A program made the position numbers and the translations under genes. DNA of 64,000 nt, taken from contig NZ_JBBOZQ010000001.1 of the NCBI RefSeq assembly GCF_038008685.1, positions 2,232,001 to 2,296,000 of the forward strand, given 5' to 3'. Below the pieces are notes generated by a model. The model did not search any database. It was given only the letters and a program-made list of their open reading frames with translations, and was not told the origin of the DNA. The stretch comes from Lysinibacillus sp. FSL W8-0992. GTDB taxonomy: Bacteria > Bacillota > Bacilli > Bacillales_A > Planococcaceae. Positions 42,662 through 50,806 of the stretch are shown piece after piece. Position 1 is the first letter of the stretch. Each line of letters opens with the position of its first letter.

Positions 42662-42970
42662 TTGGGTACCCATGAAAAAGAGGGTACCTTAGGCTTTGAA
42701 GATACTTGCAAATTGCAGGTACCTACAAATCGAATTTAAACATTTAAACCACTGACTATCTGTCAGTACTTGAATTTAACTGACCTATTATTTATACCTA
42801 CTTGAATACCCGATGCTGTGCCTGATTGAATGCCATGTGAGTATTACATCGGGCATCTATGTAATGTAGCAGTATCAACGGTTCAAACGCTTTTTAAAAA
42901 TGCTCGATATAAGCAACTCTTACTACGTAAGAGAACCGTGACGACTATGAATTGAAGAAGGGATGAAAGC
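42662..42970. other. Gene-free stretch with short repeats between Rep-like and FtsK-like genes
   Basis: No gene seen. Three GGTACC-containing words occur in the first 55 bases (GGGTACCC, GGGTACCT, AGGTACCT), TACTTGAAT occurs twice, and CCCGATG/CATCGGG (42809-42815, 42847-42853) forms a spaced inverted repeat. It could hold an origin, a transfer site or regulatory RNA; nothing decides. Confidence 0.35.
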
Positions 42971-44269
42971 GTGCTGTTTGAAATCTTAACAACTGGATTA
43001 ATGGGTGGAATTGCATTGAAAGCTTTTTCTCAACACAAAGGACTTTCTACAAATGATAGTGGAAAGATTCAGCGCATTATTTCACTTGCTGGATTAAACG
43101 TTAAAGATGGTAAGGATACACTGACGACTCAACTTATTAAAAAGAATAAGCATGAGTGGGGATGGGAATATAAGTACCGTATACCTTTAGGTCGTTCATT
43201 TAGTGACTATGAAGCGAAGCGAAAGGTCTTAGAGGATGGGCTGAATAATCGTAAGAAGAACGTTACCTTTAATGATTTACGTCAATTAAATTTCAGCGGA
43301 GATCTTCTTCCTCAGCTTCAACAATTGTGGAAGGCAAAACTAACGGAGCAAAAAGAAATTGAATTGGCTTATGATGGCTTACTAATTGTTAGGGTGTACG
43401 ATAAACCACTCGCTAAAGAAGTGTCATTCATTCCAGGAGAAGGTTGGAAAGTACCTGTAGGGGTTACGAGAGCATTGAACGAGTTAAAATATCACGACTT
43501 TGAAATGGTGCCGCATGTAGTTCTTGGCGGTGCGACTCGATATGGAAAGAGTAATTTCATCAATTCAACTATTTGTAGTCTGGTGCATTGTGAACCAGAG
43601 CATACAAACCTTTATTTAATTGACCTTAAAGGTGGAGTGGAATTATGCGATTATGAAAATATTAAACAAACGGTTTCCATTGCATATGAACCACACGAAG
43701 CCCTCCACACTTTACAGATGGCATATGAAAAGATGCGAGATATTCAACGAGATTTAAAACGAATGGGTAAAAAGAGTGTCCAACATGCGGGTATTAAAGA
43801 ACGTTGTTTTGTCATTGTGGATGAAGTAGGAGAATTAAATCCATCTGAGGCAGTAACAAAGGAAGAAAAGCGGTTAAAACTAGAATGCCAAACAATCATG
43901 AGCCAAATAGCAAGGCTAGGTGCTGGACTAGGTTTTAGGTTAGTCATAGCAACACAGTATCCAGTAGGCGACGTTATTCCACGACAAGTAAAACAGAATG
44001 CAGATGCAAAACTATGTTTTAGAGTGCAATCAGCCGTTGCATCACGTGTTGTACTGGATGCGGAAGGGGCAGAGTCTTTGCCAATGATTAAAGGTCGCGC
44101 TATATACCAAACAGCCGATAAACGAGAAATACTACAAACACCACTAATCACATCACAAATTATCCACGATACGATACAACCTCATATCATCGAAAAGAAA
44201 GGGGAGCGCGTTGAAGAATCAGCTATCAAACCGAGAAGAACAGATACTGTTACTTTTGAAGAAGTTTGA
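42971..44269 (+). CDS. FtsK/SpoIIIE-family DNA translocase (432 aa)
   Basis: Hexameric-type P-loop motor related to FtsK/SpoIIIE and to the TcpA/ConQ coupling ATPases of Gram-positive conjugative elements. Short hydrophobic N-terminus, then Walker A G-A-T-R-Y-G-K-S near residue 190, Walker B F-V-I-V-D-E near residue 283 and the T-Q-Y-P...I-P-R-Q-V-K sensor segment. The FtsK gamma domain that reads KOPS sites is absent, so DNA recognition would need a partner such as the next gene product. GTG start; the 3' end overlaps the next gene by 59 bases. Confidence 0.85.
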   Translation: MLFEILTTGLMGGIALKAFSQHKGLSTNDSGKIQRIISLAGLNVKDGKDTLTTQLIKKNKHEWGWEYKYRIPLGRSFSDYEAKRKVLEDGLNNRKKNVTFNDLRQLNFSGDLLPQLQQLWKAKLTEQKEIELAYDGLLIVRVYDKPLAKEVSFIPGEGWKVPVGVTRALNELKYHDFEMVPHVVLGGATRYGKSNFINSTICSLVHCEPEHTNLYLIDLKGGVELCDYENIKQTVSIAYEPHEALHTLQMAYEKMRDIQRDLKRMGKKSVQHAGIKERCFVIVDEVGELNPSEAVTKEEKRLKLECQTIMSQIARLGAGLGFRLVIATQYPVGDVIPRQVKQNADAKLCFRVQSAVASRVVLDAEGAESLPMIKGRAIYQTADKREILQTPLITSQIIHDTIQPHIIEKKGERVEESAIKPRRTDTVTFEEV

Positions 44270-44801
44270 TTTTATGACGCGTGATCAACTTAGTAGATAT
44301 TTCAATTTAGGAAAGAAACGAAATACAAATAGGGTCCTCCACAATTTATCAGAATATCTATCATCCATTAGAGACGGTTACGAAACAATTTATTACCTTA
44401 GTAAATTAGGTCGGTTATATGTTGGTTGCGATAAAGTCCGAAGGGTAGGTGGGCATGTACATCACACCATCGTGCGCAATGAGTTTTGGCTGTTCTATAG
44501 GTGCCCGAGGGATTGGAAGAACGAAGTGAAAATATCTGATGGCAATACAAATATCATTGTGGACGGCATGTTTTCGCAAAATGGATTTAAACACTTTTTA
44601 GAAGTCGATAATTTACAAACCATGAAGCAGAACCGTGAAAAGATTAAACGATACGGATTGTTGATGGATAGCCTGGTTAAACAAATGGGCTATTATCCAA
44701 CCATTGTATGGCTTACTACAACTGAATTAAGACGTAAGCAGCTAGAGGAATCCTGTGGAGGGCTAAAGTGCAAAGTGTTTACGATTAACGATATTCAATA
44801 A
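44211..44801 (+). CDS. Replication-relaxation family protein (196 aa)
   Basis: Winged-helix DNA-binding protein of the Replic_Relax family, named for plasmid replication and relaxation proteins. N-terminal helix-turn-helix (R-D-Q-L-S-R-Y-F-N-L-G-K-K-R-N-T-N-R-V-L) and a core resembling restriction-fold nucleases (I-I-V-D-G-M-F...F-L-E-V-D-N). TTG start with GGGGAG upstream, inside the end of the FtsK-like gene, so the two are coupled and may act together. Confidence 0.78.
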   Translation: MKNQLSNREEQILLLLKKFDFMTRDQLSRYFNLGKKRNTNRVLHNLSEYLSSIRDGYETIYYLSKLGRLYVGCDKVRRVGGHVHHTIVRNEFWLFYRCPRDWKNEVKISDGNTNIIVDGMFSQNGFKHFLEVDNLQTMKQNREKIKRYGLLMDSLVKQMGYYPTIVWLTTTELRRKQLEESCGGLKCKVFTINDIQ

Positions 44802-44816
44802 TAAGGGGGATATTAA

Positions 44817-45383
44817 ATGGTATTCAAAAAGAAAATGCAAGTGGTGCCAGTGAGTGAGTTTACAGATTATACTGAGCGTTTTGAAGCGATGGATAAGATA
44901 CGAGAGGAATCTAAATTTGCTACTCGAAAAGACGTAGCATTAATGACAACAATACCTACAGTTGGAGCAATCGGTTTGTTTGCATATAACAAGATGACTA
45001 GTATGTCTTCCACAATCAATGAAGTGGCTGCGGTACAAAGTATACAACAATCTATTCCGGTAAGTGTAGAACCTGTACAGTCACTTGTAGACGCTTATAC
45101 ATCAACTACTATCCCTGTGAATGCTTTAGCACAACCAACAGGGGTTATTGCTGATAAGTCACTTGAAATGCTTGCAAACATTTTAGATCCAATGATTCAG
45201 GTAATGGTCGCGATATCTTTCCCAGTTGCTTCAGTGATAATGATAGGTGCATGCTTCTTCTTTATGTTTGGGAATAGCGAAAGAGCTTGGAATACAATTA
45301 TGAATGCAGGACTTGGTTATGTATTAATTCAGATGTCACCTTTATTCTTGGAGATACTTAGAACGATTGGTAAGGCAATATAA
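44817..45383 (+). CDS. Membrane protein of the FtsK-like module (188 aa)
   Basis: Two or three predicted membrane helices (about residues 40-60, 125-152 and 165-185). The C-terminal segment G-N-S-E-R-A-W-N-T-I-M-N-A-G-L-G-Y-V-L-I-Q resembles the pattern of VirB2/TrbC-like membrane proteins of Gram-positive conjugative elements, a similarity by eye only. Last gene of the module; ATG after a GGGGGA site. Confidence 0.6.
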   Translation: MVFKKKMQVVPVSEFTDYTERFEAMDKIREESKFATRKDVALMTTIPTVGAIGLFAYNKMTSMSSTINEVAAVQSIQQSIPVSVEPVQSLVDAYTSTTIPVNALAQPTGVIADKSLEMLANILDPMIQVMVAISFPVASVIMIGACFFFMFGNSERAWNTIMNAGLGYVLIQMSPLFLEILRTIGKAI

Positions 45384-45391
45384 TAGAAGAA

Positions 45392-45416
45392 AGACCACCC
45401 TTATAACAGGTGGTCT
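45392..45416 (+). terminator. Hairpin after the FtsK-like module
   Basis: AGACCACC pairs with GGTGGTCT around a 9-base loop; no T-run follows on the + strand, so termination is likely weak. Confidence 0.5.
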
Positions 45417-45418
45417 AT

Positions 45419-45439
45419 GGTAACACTTTTGGTAACAAA
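45419..45439 (+). repeat. Integrase arm-type repeat pair, right end
   Basis: TGGTAACA and TTGGTAACAA, in the same order and spacing as at 2111-2132 (18 of 21 bases equal). About 100 bases inside attR. Probable integrase or excisionase contact sites. Confidence 0.5.
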
Positions 45440-45539
45440 ATATTTAATTTTAATGTTAAACATCACAAATCTATATGCATAAATGTGCAGTAAAACAGCA
45501 TATAAGTATAATACCCAACCTATCAATATATGACGTAAG

Positions 45540-45564
45540 AGACGACAGCAGTCTCGTCTTTTTT
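45540..45564 (+). terminator. Terminator hairpin that contains attR
   Basis: AGACGA (45540-45545) pairs with TCGTCT (45554-45559) around CAGCAGTC, then TTTTT. The 13-bp att core covers the rest of the left arm, the loop and part of the right arm, so the phage integrated into a terminator. Confidence 0.7.
45543..45555. repeat. Right attachment core (attR)
   Basis: Exact second copy of the 13-bp core at 2053-2065. Host DNA (GTCTTTTTTC) follows it. Confidence 0.8.
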
Positions 45565-45605
45565 CATCCTCATTTTGATAGGTTGAAATAAGAGGTGATG
45601 AACGT

Positions 45606-46256
45606 ATGAAAATTGTTAGTCAGGTAATAAGAAAACAAATAGTGCGCGCAATGCTAATTGGTGGCATCGTCGGGCTTTTTGGTGTAGCCATTTTTTTAGG
45701 CGTTCTCCAGGCGAGTACCCAATTTTCTTTAAAAAAGGACAGTGAGGTAGCGAAAAACGAAACTGAAACACAAGCAGAAACAGATTCAGAAACAATACCG
45801 ACAGCAGGAGGTACTGGGACCTCAACTATGTTTTATGCGAGTCAAGCTGGTGTATTTTCTAATTATGAAAGTGCAAGTGCATTTATAGCAGAACATCCTA
45901 CACTGCAAGAAAGTGCAGTAGTAGAAGTAGAGGGTAAATATTATGTTTGGACAAGTATGGTGACAGCGGAAAATGACTTAGTTTTTTTAAAGGATCCTCC
46001 AACATTTAAAAAAGCATTTAGTGTTAGTGGCGATAGTTGTAAAGAGGCGACAATTGCAGAAATAACAAATGTATTAGCTGATAAAAATACTAAAAAATTA
46101 AATTTTAGTGAGGCAGCAAATGATTCTACGCTACCTTCTGATTGGCAAAGCATTGGCAAGGCCGCAACCTCTATTTCCAGTGATATAAGCATTATACGCC
46201 TTCAAATTTTCGCGCATTACAAATCAAAAAATGCTTGTCTTCAAACAAAATTTTAA
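45606..46256 (+). CDS. spoIIB: SpoIIB-like SPOR-domain membrane protein (216 aa)
   Basis: Sporulation protein that in B. subtilis helps septal peptidoglycan thinning during engulfment. A short cytoplasmic head, one membrane helix (about residues 16-36), a Thr/Glu-rich linker and a SPOR-like domain with A-G-V-F-S-N-Y-E-S-A near residue 82. The assignment rests on architecture and position upstream of maf-radC-mreB. AGAGGTGATG precedes the ATG. Confidence 0.75.
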   Translation: MKIVSQVIRKQIVRAMLIGGIVGLFGVAIFLGVLQASTQFSLKKDSEVAKNETETQAETDSETIPTAGGTGTSTMFYASQAGVFSNYESASAFIAEHPTLQESAVVEVEGKYYVWTSMVTAENDLVFLKDPPTFKKAFSVSGDSCKEATIAEITNVLADKNTKKLNFSEAANDSTLPSDWQSIGKAATSISSDISIIRLQIFAHYKSKNACLQTKF

Positions 46257-46354
46257 GTAGATAATTTAGCTAAAAGCGCATTATCTTGATTTTTAGAAAA
46301 TTTTCAAATATCACATTCTCCGTTATGATAGAGAGAAGGAGGAATGGTGAAATA

Positions 46355-46948
46355 ATGTTTGAAACGAATCATAAATTAGTGCTTGCTTCCGCTTCACCAC
46401 GACGAAAAGAATTGCTTGCTATGCTTGACCTTCCGTTTGAAATTGTGACAAGTAATGTAGAAGAGACAAGCGTAACAGCAACAACAATGCATGATTATGT
46501 AAAAGGTGTGGCACTTCTAAAAACGCGTGATGTAGCGCAAAAAAATCCAAATGCAACGATTATAGGTGCAGATACGATTGTCGTCTTTGACAATGAGCTA
46601 CTGCATAAGCCAAAAACCCGTGAGGAAGCAATTTCTCACTTATCACGTTTATCAGGCAAGCGTCATGCGGTCATGACTGCTGTTGCCATCATTGAACCAA
46701 ATGGATTGGAAACGACATTTGTGGAAGAAACAGCCGTTGTATTCCATACTTTATCGCAGGAGCTTATAGAAGCGTATGTAGCATCTGGAGATCCTTATGA
46801 TAAGGCAGGCGGTTATGGTATTCAAACAGCTGGTACCCTTTTAGTTGAGCGAATTGAAGGAGATTATAACAATGTTGTGGGGTTACCACTTGCAGCGTTG
46901 TTTGCGCAATTGGTAGCACGACATATTATCCAATTTGCGAAGGAGTGA
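46355..46948 (+). CDS. maf: Maf-type nucleotide pyrophosphatase (197 aa)
   Basis: House-cleaning pyrophosphatase acting on non-canonical or m5UTP/dTTP-type nucleotides and linked to septum control. Family signature S-A-S-P-R-R-K-E-L-L at residues about 12-21, G-A-D-T-I-V near 70 and G-D-P-Y-D-K-A-G-G-Y-G-I-Q near 150. ATG 46355 is used although GAAGGAGG is about 12 bases away. Confidence 0.93.
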   Translation: MFETNHKLVLASASPRRKELLAMLDLPFEIVTSNVEETSVTATTMHDYVKGVALLKTRDVAQKNPNATIIGADTIVVFDNELLHKPKTREEAISHLSRLSGKRHAVMTAVAIIEPNGLETTFVEETAVVFHTLSQELIEAYVASGDPYDKAGGYGIQTAGTLLVERIEGDYNNVVGLPLAALFAQLVARHIIQFAKE

Positions 46949-46954
46949 AACTAA

Positions 46955-47653
46955 TTGCCAATAGATGTTTTACCAGATATGATGATTCGTGACGTCAATA
47001 TAGCAGACCGACCACGTGAACGACTTTTAAGGCAGGGGGCAAAGAGCTTATCCAATCAGGAGCTGCTAGCCATTTTACTGAGGACAGGCACGAAGGAAGA
47101 ATCTGTACTTGTACTTGCCAATCGTGTTTTAAGCACATTTGAACGTTTACATCATTTAAAACATGCGACAATTGAAGAAATGGTTGCCATAAAAGGTATT
47201 GGAGAGGTAAAGGCAATCCAAATTTTAGCTGCAATCGAGCTTGGAAGGCGCTTGTCTCAAAAGCAAAATGATGACAAGTATACTGTTCGTTCTCCACAAG
47301 ATGCCGCTGCATACCTAATGCCTGATATGACCTCACTGAGTCAGGAACATTTTGTTGTACTTTTTCTTGATGTAAAAAATCAAATCATTCATAAAAAAAC
47401 GATTTTTATCGGGGGTTTGAATGCGTCCATTGTGCATCCGAGAGAAATTTTTCGGGAGGCTGTAAAGCGATCCGCTGCCTCTATTATATGTGCTCATAAT
47501 CATCCAAGTGGTGTGCCGACACCGAGTCCAGAAGATATTGAGGTAACGAAAAGAATTCAGGAAGCTGGTTTTATTATTGGTATTGAATTACTTGATCACG
47601 TCATCATCGGTGACCATCAATTTATTAGCTTAAAAGAAAAAGGTTATTTTTAG
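46955..47653 (+). CDS. radC: RadC-family JAB-domain protein (232 aa)
   Basis: Two parts: an N-terminal helix-hairpin-helix region (G-A-K-S-L-S-N-Q-E-L-L-A-I-L-L-R-T-G-T) and a JAB1/MPN-type metalloprotease-like domain with H-N-H-P-S-G near residue 175 followed by D. Historically named for repair, its true role is unsettled. TTG start behind GGAGTGAAA, seven bases after maf. Confidence 0.9.
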   Translation: MPIDVLPDMMIRDVNIADRPRERLLRQGAKSLSNQELLAILLRTGTKEESVLVLANRVLSTFERLHHLKHATIEEMVAIKGIGEVKAIQILAAIELGRRLSQKQNDDKYTVRSPQDAAAYLMPDMTSLSQEHFVVLFLDVKNQIIHKKTIFIGGLNASIVHPREIFREAVKRSAASIICAHNHPSGVPTPSPEDIEVTKRIQEAGFIIGIELLDHVIIGDHQFISLKEKGYF

Positions 47654-48308
47654 CACTGTACGATTAAAGGCTTTTTAAATAAGTCTTGCATAGGACGCAC
47701 AACCTTTACTGGACAAGCAAAGGCTGTTAGCAGTCGTACAATTAACTTAGCTCCTCGTCTGCTAAATGCGCGTATTAGTAAGGAGCATGTCGCTCACGCA
47801 TGCAATACGCAGTAGTGGAGCTTGCTAGTTTTACTACAGAACAGCTTTTTGTAAATTAAATAGCTTTGTCGACAAGCTGAGCTCTGCAAATATTTTGCAG
47901 AGCTCTTTAGATTAATACTTCTGTTAATATTACTAAGTGACTCCCTAGCGCAGCGCATTTATTTAGGAGAAAAAAATTTTTCTAGTATATTTTAGCTTTA
48001 GTATAGTTTGAGCGATTTTAAGCACTTTAATAAAAAAATGAACCTTTTTGATTGAATGACGTTATTGTATTCGTAGAAATATCTATAGCATTCACAAAAA
48101 TTGGTAGCCTATAATGCGTTGTTTTACATGAAAAAAAATAATATGCTAATCTATACGTACTATTTTTAGTTTAAGAGGGAATTAAAATAGTAAGTTTTCT
48201 GCAAGATGAGGTATGTGGCACTACAAATTCTTGCATTTATCCGTTATAATGAACGGTATGATTTTATGTCAACGATAGTATGGCTTAAATAGAAAGGGAG
48301 TACACAAT
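47654..48308. other. Long intergenic region before mreB
   Basis: No gene in 655 bases. It holds GCTCCT...AGGAGC and other short inverted repeats around 47748-47785. A near-perfect GAGCTCTGCAAA-TATTTTGCAGAGCTC palindrome (47879-47905) is probably a terminator. TATAAT at 48245-48250 flanked by CCGTT/AACGG may belong to the mreB promoter; no convincing -35 was seen. Confidence 0.45.
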
Positions 48309-49328
48309 TTGTTTGGATTAGGTAGTAAAGATGTCGGGATTGACCTTGGCACAGCGAATACATTAGTTTTTATTAAAGGGAAGGGGATCGTTTTACGCGA
48401 GCCTTCTGTAGTAGCGAAAAACACAAAAACAGGAGACATCGTTGCAGTTGGTAATGATGCGAAAAATATGATTGGCCGTACACCTGGGTCAATCGTGGCG
48501 ATTCGTCCGATGAAAGATGGCGTTATTGCTGATTATGATATTACAACAGCGATGATTGAATATTATTTAAAAGAAGCTTGTAAGAATTCTGGCGGTAATT
48601 GGAAAAAACCGAATGTAATGATTTGTGTGCCATACGGTATTACATCGGTTGAACAACGTGCAGTTATCGATGCATCTCGTCAAGCAGGCGCAAAAGAAGC
48701 CTTTACAATCGAAGAGCCATTTGCAGCAGCTATTGGAGCGAACCTACCAGTTTGGGATCCAACAGGTTCGATGGTTGTTGATATCGGTGGTGGTACTACT
48801 GAAGTAGCGGTTATTTCTTTAGGTGGTATCGTTACAAGTGAGTCTGTACGTATCGGTGGGGATGCGATGGACCAATCGATTATTTCATATATCCGTAAAT
48901 CGTATAACTTAACAATTGGTGAACGTACAGCGGAAGCAGTAAAAATGGAAATTGGTACAGCGTTTGCTGAAGGACCTGATGAGAAAATGGAAATTAGAGG
49001 TCGTGACCTTTTAACTGGTTTACCAAAAACGATTGAAATTTCGTCTCAGGAAATTTCAGAATCATTGCGTGAAGCGGTATCATCAATTATTGATGGTGTA
49101 CGAAAAACGTTGGAACAAACACCTCCAGAATTATCTGCTGATGTGATGGAGCGAGGTATTGTTTTAACTGGTGGTGGCGCGTTATTAACGAATTTAGACA
49201 AAGTTATTAGCCGTGAAACAAATATGCCTGTATTTATTGCTGAGGATCCATTAGACTGTGTAGCTATTGGGACAGGTAAAGCTTTAGATCATATTGATTT
49301 AATTCGTCAACAACAAGTAAAAGGGTAA
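48309..49328 (+). CDS. mreB: Rod-shape actin homologue MreB (339 aa)
   Basis: Actin-like ATPase that forms membrane-bound filaments guiding lateral wall synthesis. Phosphate-1 D-L-G-T-A-N-T at about 10-16, phosphate-2 D-I-G-G-G-T-T-E near 160, adenosine motif G-G-G-A near 290. TTG start with AAGGGAG upstream. First gene of mreBCD-minCD. Confidence 0.96.
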   Translation: MFGLGSKDVGIDLGTANTLVFIKGKGIVLREPSVVAKNTKTGDIVAVGNDAKNMIGRTPGSIVAIRPMKDGVIADYDITTAMIEYYLKEACKNSGGNWKKPNVMICVPYGITSVEQRAVIDASRQAGAKEAFTIEEPFAAAIGANLPVWDPTGSMVVDIGGGTTEVAVISLGGIVTSESVRIGGDAMDQSIISYIRKSYNLTIGERTAEAVKMEIGTAFAEGPDEKMEIRGRDLLTGLPKTIEISSQEISESLREAVSSIIDGVRKTLEQTPPELSADVMERGIVLTGGGALLTNLDKVISRETNMPVFIAEDPLDCVAIGTGKALDHIDLIRQQQVKG

Positions 49329-49341
49329 GGAGGTTTAGGCA

Positions 49342-50253
49342 ATGCCACATTTTTTTTTCAATAAGAAAGTAATACTGCTACTTGTGGGCATGGTTTTTCT
49401 TGTGGCATTGATTAGCTTCTCATTACGAGATCGGACGAACGCAACTTTACCAGAGCAAATTATTAAAGATACTGTCGGCGTCGCACAATCTATTGTTGCG
49501 AAGCCGGCGAATTACATAACTGGTATTTTTAATAATATTGACTCCCTCTTAAACACGTACGAAGAAAATAAACGTTTAAAAGCACGCTTAGAAGATTTTG
49601 CAGCTGTACAAGCCGAAGCATTGGTATTAAAATCTGAAAATGAAAAACTACTAGAACTTACAAAGTCAGAAAGTTTAAAGGCGTTTAATCCTATTCAAGC
49701 AACGGTTATTGCTAGAAATCCTGACCAATGGGAAGAAAAAATTATTTTAAATAAAGGTTCATCTCATGGTGTAGAAAAAAATATGGCAGTTATGACAGCG
49801 AAAGGGCTAGTCGGTAAAATTACGTTAGTGACCCCTTTCACCTCTGAGGTTGAGCTTTTATATACAAATAATCCTAACTATCGTGTTTCAGCGATGGTTT
49901 TAGGAGAAAAAGAGGCATACGGTTTAATCGAGGGCTTTGATAAAGAACGAAATGAACTCATTATGAAGCGAATCGATTCTAGCTTAACTGTAAAAGTAGG
50001 CGAAAAAGTAGTTTCTTCAGGTCTTGGTGGTATTTTCCCTAAAGGTGTACCAATCGGAGAAATTACGGAAGTTAGCACAGATGATTTTGGCTTAACGAAA
50101 ATGGCTTATGTAAAACCATCTGCTGATTTTTCTATTTTAGAAAATGTTGTAATTGCAAAACGATCAGTAACAGTTATTGATGGTTCTGACGGTGATGCAA
50201 CAAATGAAGATTTAACAAATCCACAAAAGGTTACTGAAGAGGGGGAAAAGTAA
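49342..50253 (+). CDS. mreC: Cell-shape protein MreC (303 aa)
   Basis: One N-terminal membrane helix (about 8-28), a coiled coil (about 65-100) and a beta-rich extracellular domain with I-L-N-K-G-S-S-H-G-V near 135 and V-V-S-S-G-L-G-G-I-F-P-K-G near 220, both diagnostic. Links MreB to the wall-synthesis enzymes. The stop shares one base with mreD. Confidence 0.94.
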   Translation: MPHFFFNKKVILLLVGMVFLVALISFSLRDRTNATLPEQIIKDTVGVAQSIVAKPANYITGIFNNIDSLLNTYEENKRLKARLEDFAAVQAEALVLKSENEKLLELTKSESLKAFNPIQATVIARNPDQWEEKIILNKGSSHGVEKNMAVMTAKGLVGKITLVTPFTSEVELLYTNNPNYRVSAMVLGEKEAYGLIEGFDKERNELIMKRIDSSLTVKVGEKVVSSGLGGIFPKGVPIGEITEVSTDDFGLTKMAYVKPSADFSILENVVIAKRSVTVIDGSDGDATNEDLTNPQKVTEEGEK

Positions 50254-50777
50254 TGGTTCGATTTCTTATTCCCTCTGTTGCAGTATTGCTATTTTTACTA
50301 GAACCAGAGTTTGCTATGCTCTCACCGATTGAAGTGGGAGGGCATATCTATTATCTAGTACCTCGATTTTTAATTTTATACTTAATATTTATATCCATCT
50401 ATTACAGCCGTCAACGAGCGGTAATGTATGGACTTTTTTTTGGTGTCTTGTATGATGTGTTTTACATTGATATTATTGGATTATATTCGGTACTATATCC
50501 GCTTATTTGTTTTTTAGCAGGGTCTATCGTGAAAATAATTCATCAGCACTTAGTTGTGACAACGACTATTTCAGTTGTTTTAGTAGCAATTTTAGAATTC
50601 GTACTTTATCAATTCTTCTACCTAATCGCTTTTACAACGATACCGTTAACGGATTTCTTACAATCACGACTACTACCAACAATCATTGCTAATACGTTAT
50701 TTTTAATGATTCTTGGTTGGGCCTTCAAGTATCTAATTAATGCGCGTGTCTTACAGAGAGCACGTGAAGTTTCTTAA
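50253..50777 (+). CDS. mreD: Rod-shape determining protein MreD (174 aa)
   Basis: Hydrophobic protein with five or six predicted helices; family marks G-L-F-F-G-V-L-Y-D near residue 55 and the overall length. Partner of MreC in the elongasome. Confidence 0.92.
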   Translation: MVRFLIPSVAVLLFLLEPEFAMLSPIEVGGHIYYLVPRFLILYLIFISIYYSRQRAVMYGLFFGVLYDVFYIDIIGLYSVLYPLICFLAGSIVKIIHQHLVVTTTISVVLVAILEFVLYQFFYLIAFTTIPLTDFLQSRLLPTIIANTLFLMILGWAFKYLINARVLQRAREVS

Positions 50778-50806
50778 TATCAAGAGCAACGTGGGGTGAG
50801 GCATTC

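Larger units (their letters stand above)
5042..45014. repeat. Dispersed 10-bp phage word TGTGGARGGC and variants
   Basis: Exact copies on + strand start at 5042, 7494, 8301, 12895, 15631, 18744, 25356, 27902, 30027, 35095, 37724, 43326 and 44754. On the - strand they cover 6376-6385, 23254-23263, 33494-33503, 37708-37717, 42609-42618 and 43700-43709. Variants TGTGGANGRC add about 16 more (for example 6394, 9114, 14241, 20424, 22124, 27790, 32805, 33737, 34171, 34276, 38633, 41839, 42159, 44334, 44558, 45005). Copies occur in different reading frames and between genes, so protein coding does not explain them. None was found in the host flanks. Confidence 0.8.
2053..45555. mobile_element. Integrated siphovirus-type prophage, about 43.5 kb
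   Basis: The element is bounded by a 13-bp direct repeat, CGACAGCAGTCTC, at 2053-2065 and 45543-45555. It lies between host folC and the spoIIB-like gene, which are neighbours (apart from comC) in related bacilli. It contains every module of a long-tailed, HK97-capsid phage: integrase and immunity, early replication, terminase and probable cos, head, tail with frameshifted chaperone, lysis, and accessory genes. No obviously broken structural gene was seen, so it may be inducible. Gene style differs from the host: very dense packing, many TTG and GTG starts, and frequent four-base overlaps. Confidence 0.93.

Noticed and set aside
45419-45439. TGGTAACA repeats considered as a CRISPR or iteron array
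   Set aside because: Only two copies at each phage end, same spacing at both ends, which fits integrase arm sites much better.
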